Source: Bin87 sp963663945
GTDB lineage: Bacteria; Chloroflexota; Dehalococcoidia; Lucifugimonadales; UBA3495
Assembly (NCBI GenBank): GCA_963663945.1
Contig: OY760687.1
Coordinates: 868,001-932,000, forward strand
Reading direction: 5' to 3'
Length of the DNA stretch: 64,000 nt
Numbering within the stretch: position 1 is the first letter of the stretch; the number at the start of each line of letters is the position of its first letter. Below the pieces are notes generated by a model that worked only from the letters and a program-made list of their open reading frames with translations, made no database searches and was not told the DNA's origin. Below, piece by piece: positions 1 to 9,900 of this stretch. The position numbers and the translations under genes were made by a program.

Positions 1-508
1 CCCGAGTTTGTACGCACTGTAGTGCGTTGTTCAAATAGTTGTCGGCAACTTTCAAGTCAAAGCTACCAGGAAGGCCTCGCAGTTTATCTCGCAACCATCT
101 CAGGATGCCCGGCTCGTTTGGGATGCCGAACGACCGCCGGAACATCATCAATTCAACACCCACCTGTGAGAAAAAGGCAAACCCAATCGCAGCCGTCAGG
201 TTTGCCGGCCAGTCACTCTTGTGGCGCATTTCGTTCAGGGATTTGTATTCGGCTTCGTAGCGCGAATTCGAATCGTGGCGGATTTGCTTCAGGCTAATTT
301 CTAAACCGCGTTTATTAGGCATATTCGGCAGGAACGGAGTCCACCAACCCACGCCATCAAACCTCGCCGAAAGCAGGGACGGGGTCATATCCACCCAAGG
401 ATCACCGGGCGCAGCGAGCCAAAAATGTTGTATGGAGCCGATGTGCGGCGTCTCCACATGGTGAATTGGTATGGCAGTCTCTGGTCTTGGGTATGACTTT
501 CTATCCAT
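1..508 (-). CDS. Unidentified protein, N-terminal 169 residues (runs off left edge)
   Basis: An open frame runs from an ATG at 508 to the window edge with no stop, so the C-terminus lies outside. The start MDRKSYPRPETAIPIHHVET follows a GGGGG run four bases upstream, a modest ribosome binding site. The protein is rich in Trp and aromatic residues early on (HFWLAAPGDPWVD, then GVGWWTPFLP) and has a hydrophobic stretch AAIGFAFFSQVGVELMMF near residue 110, possibly one membrane or buried helix. I do not recognise the family. Codon use and the unbroken frame over 169 codons in GC-rich DNA support a real gene. Confidence 0.6.
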   Translation of the reverse strand, partial: MDRKSYPRPETAIPIHHVETPHIGSIQHFWLAAPGDPWVDMTPSLLSARFDGVGWWTPFLPNMPNKRGLEISLKQIRHDSNSRYEAEYKSLNEMRHKSDWPANLTAAIGFAFFSQVGVELMMFRRSFGIPNEPGILRWLRDKLRGLPGSFDLKVADNYLNNALQCVQTR

Positions 509-607
509 GTACCCCCTATGAGCGGTTGGCCGAGTCAAGCGTTTTGGTGTACACAGGCATACGATTCCGTTCGTAGCAGGGTCATACACTCGCTAAATCC
601 AGCCCGC

Positions 608-1786
608 CTACAACCCCGATTCGTACAGGAAGTCGCCGGTGGGGTAGTTGTTGAGCAGATGGCGGGCGATGACCAGGCGCTGAATCTCGTTGGTTCCCTC
701 GCCGATCATCATCAGCGGGGCGTCGCGGAAGTGGCGCTCCACCGTCAGGTCCTGGGTGTAGCCGTAGCCGCCGTGGATGCGCATGGCGTCGGTGGCCACC
801 TGCATGCACATCTCGCTGGCGAACAGCTTGGCCATCCCGGCCTCCATGTCGGCACGCTCGCCCCGGTCCTTCTTCTCGGCGGCGTGGAGCACCATCAGGT
901 GGGCCGCCTGTATCTGGGTCCCCATGTTGGCCAGCATTATCTGCACGCTCTGGTGTTCTCCGATGGGCTTGCCAAAGGTTTGGCGCTGCCTGGCGTATCG
1001 CGTGGATTCTTCCAGCGCGGCGCGCGCCACACCGAGGCAGCGGGCGGCAACATTGATGCGGCCCAGCTCCAGCCCGCTCATGATCTGGTAGAACCCCTTG
1101 CCCTCCTCTCCGCTGACCAGGTTCCCGCCGGATACGCGGTAGTCCTCGAAGGACAGCTCGGAGGTATCCACGCCCTTGTAGCCCAGCTTCGGTATGTCCC
1201 GTACCACGTTGAAGCCCGGCCCCTTCTCAGCGATGAAGATGCTGATGCCGCGCCGGGGCGGGTCGGCGTTCGGGTCGGTCTTGGCGACCAGGGCGAAGGT
1301 GTTGCCGTGGCGCCCGTTGGTGATCAGGCTCTTGACCCCGTTGACCACGTATTCGTCGCCTTCGCGGACGGCGCGCGTCTCGATGGCCTGGACGTCGCTG
1401 CCCGCGTTGGGCTCGGTGATGCAGATGCCGCCGCGCTTCTCGCCGGTCGCCATCAGGGGCAGGAATCGCTCCTTCTGCTCCGGTGTTCCGTGGGTCGTGA
1501 CCATGTAAGCCATGATGAGATGGGAGTTCAGTATCCCGCTCAGGCTCATCCATCCCCGGCAGATTTCCTCGATGACCAGGGCGTAGGACGTAACATCCAG
1601 CTCAAGCCCGCCGTACTCTTCTGGGATCACCGCGCCGAACAGGCCCAGCTCCTTCATTCGCTCCACCAGCTCGAAGGGGTACTCGTCGGCGTGTTCCATT
1701 TCCTGGGCGACGGGTTGGACTTCCCGGCGGACAAACTCTCTGATTGTGGCGACCATGCCGCGCTGCACTTCAGTCAATTGAGGCAA
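608..1786 (-). CDS. Acyl-CoA dehydrogenase
   Basis: FAD-dependent enzyme of the acyl-CoA dehydrogenase family (392 aa, usual length), oxidising the alpha-beta bond of an acyl-CoA thioester and passing electrons to ETF. Visible family features are the N-terminal helical domain, the middle beta-domain signature CITEPNAGSDVQAI, and the C-terminal GEGTNEIQR motif whose Glu at about residue 363 is the usual catalytic base of the short/medium-chain group. I chose the TTG at 1786 because AGGAG lies five bases upstream; an upstream in-frame extension to 2044 is uninterrupted but has no family similarity and would run under the divergent promoter. Substrate chain length cannot be read from sequence. 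It is divergent from the ferritin-like gene. Confidence 0.93.
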   Translation of the reverse strand: MPQLTEVQRGMVATIREFVRREVQPVAQEMEHADEYPFELVERMKELGLFGAVIPEEYGGLELDVTSYALVIEEICRGWMSLSGILNSHLIMAYMVTTHGTPEQKERFLPLMATGEKRGGICITEPNAGSDVQAIETRAVREGDEYVVNGVKSLITNGRHGNTFALVAKTDPNADPPRRGISIFIAEKGPGFNVVRDIPKLGYKGVDTSELSFEDYRVSGGNLVSGEEGKGFYQIMSGLELGRINVAARCLGVARAALEESTRYARQRQTFGKPIGEHQSVQIMLANMGTQIQAAHLMVLHAAEKKDRGERADMEAGMAKLFASEMCMQVATDAMRIHGGYGYTQDLTVERHFRDAPLMMIGEGTNEIQRLVIARHLLNNYPTGDFLYESGL

Positions 1787-1850
1787 AACCGCTCCTGAAA
1801 CCGGGCTGATTTCGTGTCGGCATTTTATCACGCGCCGGGCGCAGCCAAGT

Positions 1851-1879
1851 TTGACACCCCCGGGACGCCGCACTAAACT
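1851..1879 (+). promoter_or_regulatory. Consensus sigma-70-type promoter for ferritin-like/LLM operon
   Basis: TTGACA at 1851-1856, a 17-bp spacer, and TAAACT at 1874-1879. This would start a transcript near 1886 and leave a leader of roughly 118 nt before the ferritin-like gene. It lies in the gap between divergent genes. Only the hexamers and spacing support it. Confidence 0.6.
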
Positions 1880-2003
1880 CGCCGGTGACCGCGCTGCCCG
1901 ACAATCATCGGCGAGTGTTTTATTCGGCGGGTGTTTTGTTACGAAATGGCGGCAGCCGCGTCCGCTTTCGCCTCCCAAATGCCAAATATAGTGAGGTATC
2001 GCA

Positions 2004-2462
2004 ATGCCGGACCAGCCAGAATACACAGACCTGCTCAACGACATTCGCCTGCAGGAATACCGTGCAGGAGTCTACCTCAAGGCGTGGGCCGACAAGACCG
2101 AGCATCCGGGGCTGAAGGCCTGCCTTTCTCTGGTAGCCGAGCGCGAGACCAGCCACGGGGACATCTTCGACCGGCGCATTCGTGAGTTGGGCGGGGTTCC
2201 CGAGGACAGAGACGACGACTTGTTTACCGAGCGGCTGAGCGTGGCCGGTTCGGACATGACCGACAAGGAAAAGATCGTCTGGATGCGCGAAGCCCAATCT
2301 CGCGTAACCCTGCCCAATGTGCGCCAGCGCTATGAGGCCGCCTCAGTTGATGAGTCAGTCGATCAGCTGACCCGTTCTCTGATCAAGTGGTTCACCGAGG
2401 TGGAGGACGACTCCGGAGCCTCCATGCGGGCGGTGTACGCGGAGATCGAGCAGGAGGGCTAA
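2004..2462 (+). CDS. Ferritin-like domain protein
   Basis: A 152-aa all-helical protein. The N-terminal helix pair contains LQEYRAGVYLKAWADKT and then AERETSHGDIFDRRI, giving the E...ExxH spacing typical of di-iron four-helix (ferritin/rubrerythrin-like) carboxylate ligands. The family commonly handles iron or peroxide, but the exact reaction cannot be told here. The start ATG has GAGGT seven bases upstream. The stop is four bases before the ATG of the LLM oxidoreductase, so the two are probably co-transcribed from the promoter at 1851, suggesting a shared redox role. Confidence 0.7.
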   Translation: MPDQPEYTDLLNDIRLQEYRAGVYLKAWADKTEHPGLKACLSLVAERETSHGDIFDRRIRELGGVPEDRDDDLFTERLSVAGSDMTDKEKIVWMREAQSRVTLPNVRQRYEAASVDESVDQLTRSLIKWFTEVEDDSGASMRAVYAEIEQEG

Positions 2463-2466
2463 CCGG

Positions 2467-3579
2467 ATGAAATTCGGAGCCTTCTTCGTGGGCCAGCGCC
2501 CCCTGCTGCACGAGCAATACGCCGACGAGAGCAAGGTCAATCCCAACCCGGTCAGCCGCACCGACGTCGAGGTCTACGAGGACATTCTGCGCGGCGCGGA
2601 ACTGGCAGAGGAACTTGACTTCGACTCGGTGTGGATTGCCGAGCACGCTTTCAGCGAACACAGCATCATCAGCTCTCCCCACAGCCTGCTGGCCGCCATC
2701 GCCGCCAGGACCAGGCAGGTCAAGGTGGGCGTGGCCTGCACCATAGTGCCGTGGCATGCTCCACTGCGGCTGGCGCAGGACCTGGCCACACTGGACATTA
2801 TCAGCCAGGGGCGTCTGATTGTCGGGGCAGGCCGCGGCTACCAGAAGCGGGAGTTCGACATCTACGGCCTGGACATCGCCGAATCCTGCGAACGTTTCAT
2901 CGAGGGCATGGACATCGCGGTCAGGTCGTGGACGGAGGACACGTTCTCCTACGACGGCGACTATTTCAGCTTCCCGGAAGTGCGGGTCATCCCCAAACCG
3001 GTGCAGCAGCCGCATCCGCCCATATTCATGGCAGTCACCCACAGCCCGGACTCGGTAGAGATTGCCGTCCGCAACCGTTGGGGGTTGTTCACCGTGGGCA
3101 GCAGTTTCTTCCCGGCTTCGCCGGACTCTGACCAGAACCTGATAAACCTCTACCGCCGGCGGATGCTGGAAGAGGGTACTGCGCCCGATGACATCGAGGT
3201 CGCCGCTGTCCGCAACGTGTATGTGGCGCCCACCGACGAGGAAGCCATCGAACTGCTCGTGCCGCGTCTGCAATGGGCTGGCGACATGGGGGACTTCCTG
3301 CGCCGCCCGCTCTCCGACGTGGTGCGGGCCTCAGGGGTGCGTGGCTACGAGCACTATGTCCAGGATCCCTTTATCGAGCCGGATCTGGTGGCCGAGCGGG
3401 GCAAGGAAGGCATGGCAGCCATCGGCAGCCCCGAGAAGGTCACGGCGGCCATCAAGGAACTGGAAGAGAACCACGTCACCCACTTCATCAGCTACCTGGA
3501 CGCCGGGGGCCTGTCCTACGACCAGGTGTCCAGCTCGCTGCAACTGTTCGCAGAAAAAGTGATGCCCAACTTCCGCTAA
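2467..3579 (+). CDS. LLM-class flavin-dependent oxidoreductase (luciferase-like)
   Basis: 370 aa, full length for the luciferase-like monooxygenase/F420-reductase superfamily. The TIM-barrel features are clear: ELDFDSVWIAEHAF early, then TRQVKVGVACTIVPWHAPLRLAQDLATLD and GAGRGYQKREFDIYGLD near residue 120, and a C-terminal IGSPEKVTAAIKEL segment. Members use FMN or F420 to oxidise small organic substrates; neither cofactor nor substrate is predictable from this sequence. AGGAGG sits upstream, overlapping the end of the ferritin-like gene, which fits translational coupling. LLM-family enzymes are heavily expanded in some marine Chloroflexota, which is consistent with the suggested host. Confidence 0.92.
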   Translation: MKFGAFFVGQRPLLHEQYADESKVNPNPVSRTDVEVYEDILRGAELAEELDFDSVWIAEHAFSEHSIISSPHSLLAAIAARTRQVKVGVACTIVPWHAPLRLAQDLATLDIISQGRLIVGAGRGYQKREFDIYGLDIAESCERFIEGMDIAVRSWTEDTFSYDGDYFSFPEVRVIPKPVQQPHPPIFMAVTHSPDSVEIAVRNRWGLFTVGSSFFPASPDSDQNLINLYRRRMLEEGTAPDDIEVAAVRNVYVAPTDEEAIELLVPRLQWAGDMGDFLRRPLSDVVRASGVRGYEHYVQDPFIEPDLVAERGKEGMAAIGSPEKVTAAIKELEENHVTHFISYLDAGGLSYDQVSSSLQLFAEKVMPNFR

Positions 3580-3587
3580 GCCCCAAT

Positions 3588-3857
3588 TCACCGAAAAGAC
3601 AGGGCGCCGCCGTCGCGCTTGTAGGGAGCCACTCCGACCAGGGCAGCGATTTGCTTTCGATCTAGCAGGCCCGATTCCGGCAGAGACGCCAGCAAGGTCA
3701 GCGAAAGCTGAGAGCCCACGCCGGGAACCGTGCGGAGCCGGCCATCCTTCTCACGGCAGACTGGACTCCGGCGCAAAGTCTGACTTCGCCCCTTGTCCAA
3801 GTCGCTCAACTCTTGTTCCAACCACGCGATGTGGGAATGGACGACGATGAGGAACAC
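3588..3857 (-). pseudogene. IS110-family transposase, C-terminal fragment
   Basis: About 89 codons resembling the transposase_20 (IS116/IS110/IS902) domain: VPGVGSQLSLTLLASLPE, then DRKQIAALVGVAPYKRDGG. The N-terminal DEDD catalytic domain is absent and the frame ends shortly after the KRDGG segment, so this is a relic. It abuts IS21-like debris on its right, marking a small graveyard of insertion sequences between 3.6 and 4.4 kb. Confidence 0.8.
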
Positions 3858-3863
3858 CTCTGG

Positions 3864-3990
3864 CGTTGACTATTTTTGCCCGTCAGTATTGGGTAAAACC
3901 ATCCCGCACGGAGGTGCGGGATGGTGATCAAGAACCAGTGGCGAGTGCGTCAGCAGTACGTACCACTGTGGCGGCGGCAAACCGTACCGC
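3864..3990 (+). mobile_element. Fragment resembling an IS21-family left end
   Basis: The stretch GACTATTTTTGCC, then a GGGTAAAACC segment and a perfect 12-bp inverted repeat (3898-3909 / 3914-3925) with a GGAG loop, matches the layout of the left ends of the four intact IS21 copies in this window. The downstream sequence does not continue as istA. I read it as a decayed end of a related element. Confidence 0.5.
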
Positions 3991-4047
3991 CCGGTGATAA
4001 GGCCCGGTGGCCTTGACCAGACTGGCGACTGGGCTGAGCGGGGCAGG

Positions 4048-4383
4048 GTGATTATCAACAATTCATCCTGCTGGTGGCGTCGACCAATTTTAACGGCCGA
4101 TATGGGGTAATCGTTCGGTACGGATGTACTGTTGATTACAGACCGACAGGTGGGGCTGCTGAGGCAGAAACGTGTGGAAGGCCATACACAGGAAACCGCG
4201 GCGGAGAAGGCAGGCGACCCGCCCACGTGCCGCCTTTTACCGAATCCAACCCGGGGGCCGAGGCCATACCGGCGGTTATGCTGGCGTCTTGACCGGTCCT
4301 CGGGGTTGTTCGTTGAGCGCAGCAGGCCTGCTCTGGTCATTGGCGTTGAGCCGATGGGCGTTGAATGGACGCTCGCTTCGTGA
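4048..4383 (+). pseudogene. Decayed IS21-family left end and istA N-terminus
   Basis: From 4048 the DNA aligns by eye with the left end of the intact IS21 copies (TGAT...ACAAT, GTCGAC, TATGGGGTAATCGTTCGG). At about 4131 it enters a frame reading LITDRQVGLLRQKRVEGHTQETAA, close to the intact istA start (MIKDRQVRLLRQKRMEGKTQETAA). Similarity stops after about 30 codons. This is an older, diverged relative of the active elements, not one of the recent copies. Confidence 0.75.
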
Positions 4384-4402
4384 TCGGTCTGGTCAGACCG
4401 GG

Positions 4403-5428
4403 TTATGGATCGGTCTTGGTGGTGATCCAGGCTCGGCGCCATGCGCCGGCATGGCCGGCATCGTTCTTCGGCCGAACGTGGTATTGGTATGAAATCCCGG
4501 GCTCGGTTGAGGAGTCAGTATAGGACGTGGCGCTGGCGCCTTCAGCGGTACCGATGTGGACCACGCCCTGGACCTCGCCCGCTGAGAGGCGCTCGCGATA
4601 GACTTTGAACCCGGTGGCGGCGGGACCGTCGGTGGAGGCGGTCCAGGATACGACCACCTGGCCTGCGGTTTCTTCCGAAACGCTGAGGCTGGTGATTTCC
4701 TCGGGCACGCCTGGCGTCTGGTTCTTCGTCTTGATAGAGTCCGGGCCGTTGGCAGTGCCCTCACCGGCGTCGTTGGTTGTCGCGACGTAGTAGCTGTACC
4801 AGGTCTCTTCTTCGACGGTGCCGTCAGTGTAGGTAAGCGTGTCGGCGTCGACGTTGGCGAGAACGGTTGTGGTGCCCTCGCTGACGTGGGTGCGGGAAAC
4901 CTTGTAGCCGGTGGGATCTGCTCCGTCGCTGGGAGCGGCCCAGGTGGCGACTACGCTGCCGGCCGTGGCCTCGGAGAGTTCCAGGGATGCGGGCCGGTTG
5001 GGAACTTCGGCGGAGTCAGCAGAACCGGCGGTGCTGGTGCTGTCTTCCGGGGTGGAGACGTCGGCTTTGGCGGATTTTTTGCCAGCCTTGCCGTCCGCGA
5101 CTGCTGCAACCCGGTAGCGGTAGTCAGTGTCGGCGCTGACGTCGTTGTCGGTGTAGGACGTGGTGTCGGAAGTGGCGATCCTGGTCAGGGAGCCATTCGA
5201 GTCGTCCATGTTGCGCCGGAAGATGCGGTACTGGTCCGGTGTGGGGCCTGACGATGGCGCCGTCCACGAGAGGCTCACGGTTTCGTGGTCGTCGGCGGTG
5301 GCGGCGAGGTTGGTGGGCTTGCCGGGTTTTCCGGCGGCGTCGGCAGGGGGCGCCAAGAGCGCAGCCCCGAGAACCGCTGCGGTCAGAACCAGCGTGGCGG
5401 TGAAGCCGATCAGGATACGGGTTTTCAT
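4403..5428 (-). CDS. Secreted protein with three fibronectin type III domains
   Basis: 341 aa from the ATG at 5428, which has GAGGACGAGGA just upstream. Residues 1-33 form a signal peptide (MKTR, a hydrophobic core ILIGFTATLVLTAAVLGAALL, then PPADAAG). Three fibronectin-III repeats follow at about residues 34-126, 143-235 and 243-338, each with the LSWTAPS / VSWTA strand and a YxYxV strand (YRYRVAA, YSYYVAT, YQYHVRP). A Ser/Thr-rich linker separates repeats one and two. There is no catalytic domain, LPxTG or other anchor, so it is probably an exported or cell-surface binding protein. The ligand is unknown. Confidence 0.85.
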   Translation of the reverse strand: MKTRILIGFTATLVLTAAVLGAALLAPPADAAGKPGKPTNLAATADDHETVSLSWTAPSSGPTPDQYRIFRRNMDDSNGSLTRIATSDTTSYTDNDVSADTDYRYRVAAVADGKAGKKSAKADVSTPEDSTSTAGSADSAEVPNRPASLELSEATAGSVVATWAAPSDGADPTGYKVSRTHVSEGTTTVLANVDADTLTYTDGTVEEETWYSYYVATTNDAGEGTANGPDSIKTKNQTPGVPEEITSLSVSEETAGQVVVSWTASTDGPAATGFKVYRERLSAGEVQGVVHIGTAEGASATSYTDSSTEPGISYQYHVRPKNDAGHAGAWRRAWITTKTDP

Positions 5429-5502
5429 TCCTCGTCCTCGCTGTGTGGGTCGCATCTGGCGTTCTCTAGAGATGGTGCCGAACACTGGCAAGGATCATTT
5501 TA

Positions 5503-5697
5503 CTAGAAAGGGGGGGTGGTGAACCGCTCGAGCTTGGGTCGGCTCGGTGGGCCCTTTCCCCGGTAACCGGGCGGCGCCGAGTAGGCCCGCATCTTACGCA
5601 CCGCGTCCCGGTACAGACCGAACACCCGGGAGGCTTCTCGAACGCTCGTCCCTTCCAACACGCAGGCTAGCCGCGCCCGAACGTACATTTCCACCGG
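5503..5697 (-). pseudogene. IS21-family istA N-terminal fragment (different subgroup)
   Basis: The frame contains EMYVRARLACVLEGTSVREA, then ASRVFGLYRDAVRKM and SAPPGYRGKGPPSRPKL, the N-terminal helix-turn-helix region of IS21-type transposases of the group with an SVPPGYRR motif. It ends at a stop after about 60 codons, with no catalytic DDE domain. It differs from the istA of the four intact copies, so it is a separate old insertion. Confidence 0.7.
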
Positions 5698-5918
5698 ATA
5701 CACCCGTCTCACCCTCCAAAGGCCGGTAATAAACCTTACGCAGGGCGGTGGACGGTACAGTTGCTCCCCGAACGGCGACGGCCACAAACCGACGACGGAG
5801 CCGCCCGAGTGGTCCAATTTACTGCCGCCGTTTGCAGATCCGCGCAGCGGCCAGTCTTCGCATGCATCAACCACTTACCGACTGGCCAACCCCGTGGGCA
5901 ACCGGAGGAGAGCCGGAG

Positions 5919-6593
5919 TTAAACCCCGGCCCGGGTGCGCTTGTTCTCCATGTCGATTTCCCAGATGCGACGGTGAGACTGCCAAACCGACCACGCCAGG
6001 GTCGCGGTGAGAACTCCCAGAATTACGGGCAGTGCAACGGGCAGCCAGGCAGTGCCGAAGAAAACCATCGCGGCGTTGGCCAGGATGAAAGCCAGCCGCA
6101 TTTCCGTCGGGCCGATGCCCAGCATCGATATCTGAAATTCGTTGGTGGCGGCAAAGGACAGGAACGAGTTGACCATCAACGCTCCGCCGACCACCAGCAG
6201 GGCGGCAAACCAGTAAGGCGCTATGTCGGGCAGGGCCAGGGAATACCCGACGACTATCGACGCGAGGAACAGGAAGTCCAGGAAATGGTCCATGTAGAAG
6301 CCCCACTTGACCAGACCGGTGTCACGATGGCGGCCCACTGCGCCATCCAGCACATCGCTCAGGTACTGCAGGGCGATGAAGCCCGAAACCAGCCACAACC
6401 AATGGAGGCTCTCGCGGGCCAACAGGCTGGCCACAACAATGCCGATGCTCCATACCAGGGTCAGCATCGTCAGATGGTAGGTTTCCAGCCAGGACGGCAC
6501 CCTGGGAACCAGCCAGGTGACCATGCGCCGTTCCAGATTGGCAAATGCCCATTTGCCGGTCTTTTTGTCGCCGCCGAATTGAGCTTGGATCAT
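5919..6593 (-). CDS. CDP-alcohol phosphatidyltransferase family membrane protein
   Basis: 224 aa with about six hydrophobic segments. The CDP-alcohol phosphotransferase signature is present as D80-x2-D83-G84-x2-G87-R88-x9-G98-x3-D102-x3-D106; the usual Ala before Arg is Gly and the following gap is nine rather than eight. The four Asp residues that bind metal and substrate are intact. These enzymes join a CDP-activated lipid head to an alcohol in the membrane. An inositol-phosphate synthase gene lies 204 bp upstream on the same strand, so inositol phosphate is a likely acceptor and a phosphatidylinositol-type lipid a likely product, though this is inference. The start has AAGGAG nine bases upstream. 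Confidence 0.8.
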   Translation of the reverse strand: MIQAQFGGDKKTGKWAFANLERRMVTWLVPRVPSWLETYHLTMLTLVWSIGIVVASLLARESLHWLWLVSGFIALQYLSDVLDGAVGRHRDTGLVKWGFYMDHFLDFLFLASIVVGYSLALPDIAPYWFAALLVVGGALMVNSFLSFAATNEFQISMLGIGPTEMRLAFILANAAMVFFGTAWLPVALPVILGVLTATLAWSVWQSHRRIWEIDMENKRTRAGV

Positions 6594-6797
6594 GGTTGGC
6601 TCCTTCTGTCGTATGCGATCGCCGTATCCCTGGCGGTGCGCTCGGCAGGATTTATGCCGAATCCTCTCACGCTGATTGGCGCCGGGCCTCCTATGTGAAA
6701 GAGTTGAAGTTGTCCATCAAACCCTCGACATTCGCCGAACTGATCGCGATGACTCCGCGCTCCCCTGGTTATGCCCGGCTCCGAAGGGCCAGCATCG

Positions 6798-8311
<1,514 letters not shown>

Positions 8312-8377
8312 TGATAGACGACAATAAGGAATGCCTCTTGCGCCGACTATTCTTGCCGGTTGGGATGGTGTAAATCG

Positions 8378-8397
8378 TCCGGCACGGAGGTGCCGGA
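8378..8397 (+). promoter_or_regulatory. Hairpin holding the istA ribosome binding site (same in all IS21 copies)
   Basis: TCCGGCAC-GGAG-GTGCCGGA forms an 8-bp stem with a GGAG loop, and the istA TTG start follows at 8398. The loop plus the first stem bases are the Shine-Dalgarno GGAGGTG. The equivalent hairpins are at 16887-16906 (minus strand), 27203-27222 and 46419-46438. Such a structure could limit transposase translation. Confidence 0.65.
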
Positions 8398-9900
8398 TTG
8401 ATCAAGGACCGACAAGTCAGACTTTTGAGGCAAAAACGTATGGAAGGAAAAACACAGGAGACGGCGGCCGCCATGTCTGGGATGAGCGTGCGCTCGGCGC
8501 GCAAATGGCAGAGTGGCCCGTTGCCGTCGGAGACCAAACCGGAGCGCTGGTGGCGCACTCGGTCCGATCCCTTCGACGGGGTGTGGGAAGAGGAGATTGA
8601 GCCACTGCTGCGGGACGACCCCAAGGGCAAGCTGAAGGCAACGACGATTATCGAATGGCTGGAGGAGCAGCATCCCGGCCAGTTCAGCACCTCCCAGCTG
8701 CGCACGCTGCAACGACGATTACAGGACTGGCGGGCGCTGAATGGTCCGGACCAGGAGGTGTACTTCCCCCAGGAGCATCCGCCGGGACGGGAGGCCCAGT
8801 TTGATTTCACCCACTGCAGCGCCCTGGGGGTGACCGTCGCCGGTGAGCCCTACCCCCACCTGCTGTTTCAGCTGATCCTCAGCCACTCGGGCTGGCGCTA
8901 CGCGGAGGTCGCCGCCGGCGAGACCTTCCTGGCCCTCAAGCAGGGATTACAGAATGCGCTCTGGGCCCTGGGCGGCGTACCGGAGGTGGTGCGTTCCGAC
9001 AATACCTCTGCTGCCACCCACGAGATGAAACGCAGCCGAGGCCGGGCGCTAAACGACAATTACGCCGCCCTGCTGGACCACTACGGTGTCCGATCCACCC
9101 GCATCAATCCTGGCAAGAGCCATGAAAACGGCGTCGCCGAGCACGCCCACTACCGTTTGAAAGACGCCGTGGACCAGGCCCTCATCCTGCGCGGCAGCCG
9201 CGATTTCCACACCGCCGACGACTACGCCGGTTTCGTCCGGAAGATGGTGGAGAAGCGCAATCGCCTGGTGCGGGGGAAGCTGGAGCAGGAAATGGCTTGC
9301 CTAAGACCCCTGCCGCCAGCCCCCATGCCGGAATACGCCAACTACCAGTCCAAGGTGCGCCGGTGGAGTACCATCCAGGTGGCGGGACGCAGCTACAGCG
9401 TCCCGTCCCGGCTCATTGGCAAGGTGGTACAGATCCGCCTCTATTCCGACCACGTGGAAGTGTACTACAAGGGCCACTTTGTGGAACGAATGGCGCGCGT
9501 GCACGGTGATGGGGAAGTAAACGTCAATTACCGCCACGTCATCAATTCCCTGGTGCGCAAGCCCGGAGCATTCGCCCGGTACCGGTTCAGGGAGCAGCTG
9601 TTTCCCACCTTGCGCTTCCGGCTCACCTACGACGCGCTCAGGCAGTGGCGTGGGGAGCGCGCCGACGTGGAGTACGTGCGCATCCTGCACCTGGCGGCCA
9701 CCACCATGGAGGTCATGGTGGACAGCGCCCTGTCGCTGCTGCTGGAGACCGGTCAGCCCTTCGACTACGCCGAGGTGCGGGAACTGGCCGAGCCCAGGGT
9801 GCCCCAGGCTCCGGTGCTGGTCCTCTCTGGGAAGCCGGACCTGAAGATCTACGACGGTCTGCTCACGAGCAGTACGGCCATGGTGGGGGTGTGCGCATGA
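8398..9900 (+). CDS. istA: IS21-family transposase IstA, copy A
   Basis: 500 aa DDE transposase. The N-terminus is a helix-turn-helix (LLRQKRMEGKTQETAAAMSG, then SVRSARKW). The rve integrase core starts with FDFTHCSALGVTV (first Asp), continues to VRSDNTSAATHEMKRS (second Asp) and NPGKSHENGVAEHAHYRLKDA (Glu). It cuts and joins the element ends. Translation starts at TTG with GGAGGTG inside a hairpin. The stop overlaps the istB start as ATGA, the usual coupling in this family. Confidence 0.95.
   Translation: MIKDRQVRLLRQKRMEGKTQETAAAMSGMSVRSARKWQSGPLPSETKPERWWRTRSDPFDGVWEEEIEPLLRDDPKGKLKATTIIEWLEEQHPGQFSTSQLRTLQRRLQDWRALNGPDQEVYFPQEHPPGREAQFDFTHCSALGVTVAGEPYPHLLFQLILSHSGWRYAEVAAGETFLALKQGLQNALWALGGVPEVVRSDNTSAATHEMKRSRGRALNDNYAALLDHYGVRSTRINPGKSHENGVAEHAHYRLKDAVDQALILRGSRDFHTADDYAGFVRKMVEKRNRLVRGKLEQEMACLRPLPPAPMPEYANYQSKVRRWSTIQVAGRSYSVPSRLIGKVVQIRLYSDHVEVYYKGHFVERMARVHGDGEVNVNYRHVINSLVRKPGAFARYRFREQLFPTLRFRLTYDALRQWRGERADVEYVRILHLAATTMEVMVDSALSLLLETGQPFDYAEVRELAEPRVPQAPVLVLSGKPDLKIYDGLLTSSTAMVGVCA

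Noticed and set aside
518..1798. 426-codon plus-strand frame over the acyl-CoA dehydrogenase gene
   Set aside because: Antisense shadow in GC-rich DNA; the minus strand encodes a clear acyl-CoA dehydrogenase with catalytic motifs.
8378..8397. IS21 left hairpin as a transcription terminator
   Set aside because: No T-run follows and it contains the istA ribosome binding site, so a translational role fits better.
8312..8810. The 670-aa minus-strand frame 6798-8810 as one protein
   Set aside because: Its first 160 codons are antisense to IS21 istA; the real 5' end lies beyond the element.
9645..9896. N-terminal extension of IstB in copies A and D
   Set aside because: Lies inside istA in another frame; the ATGA overlap gives the true start, and copies B and C lack the extension.
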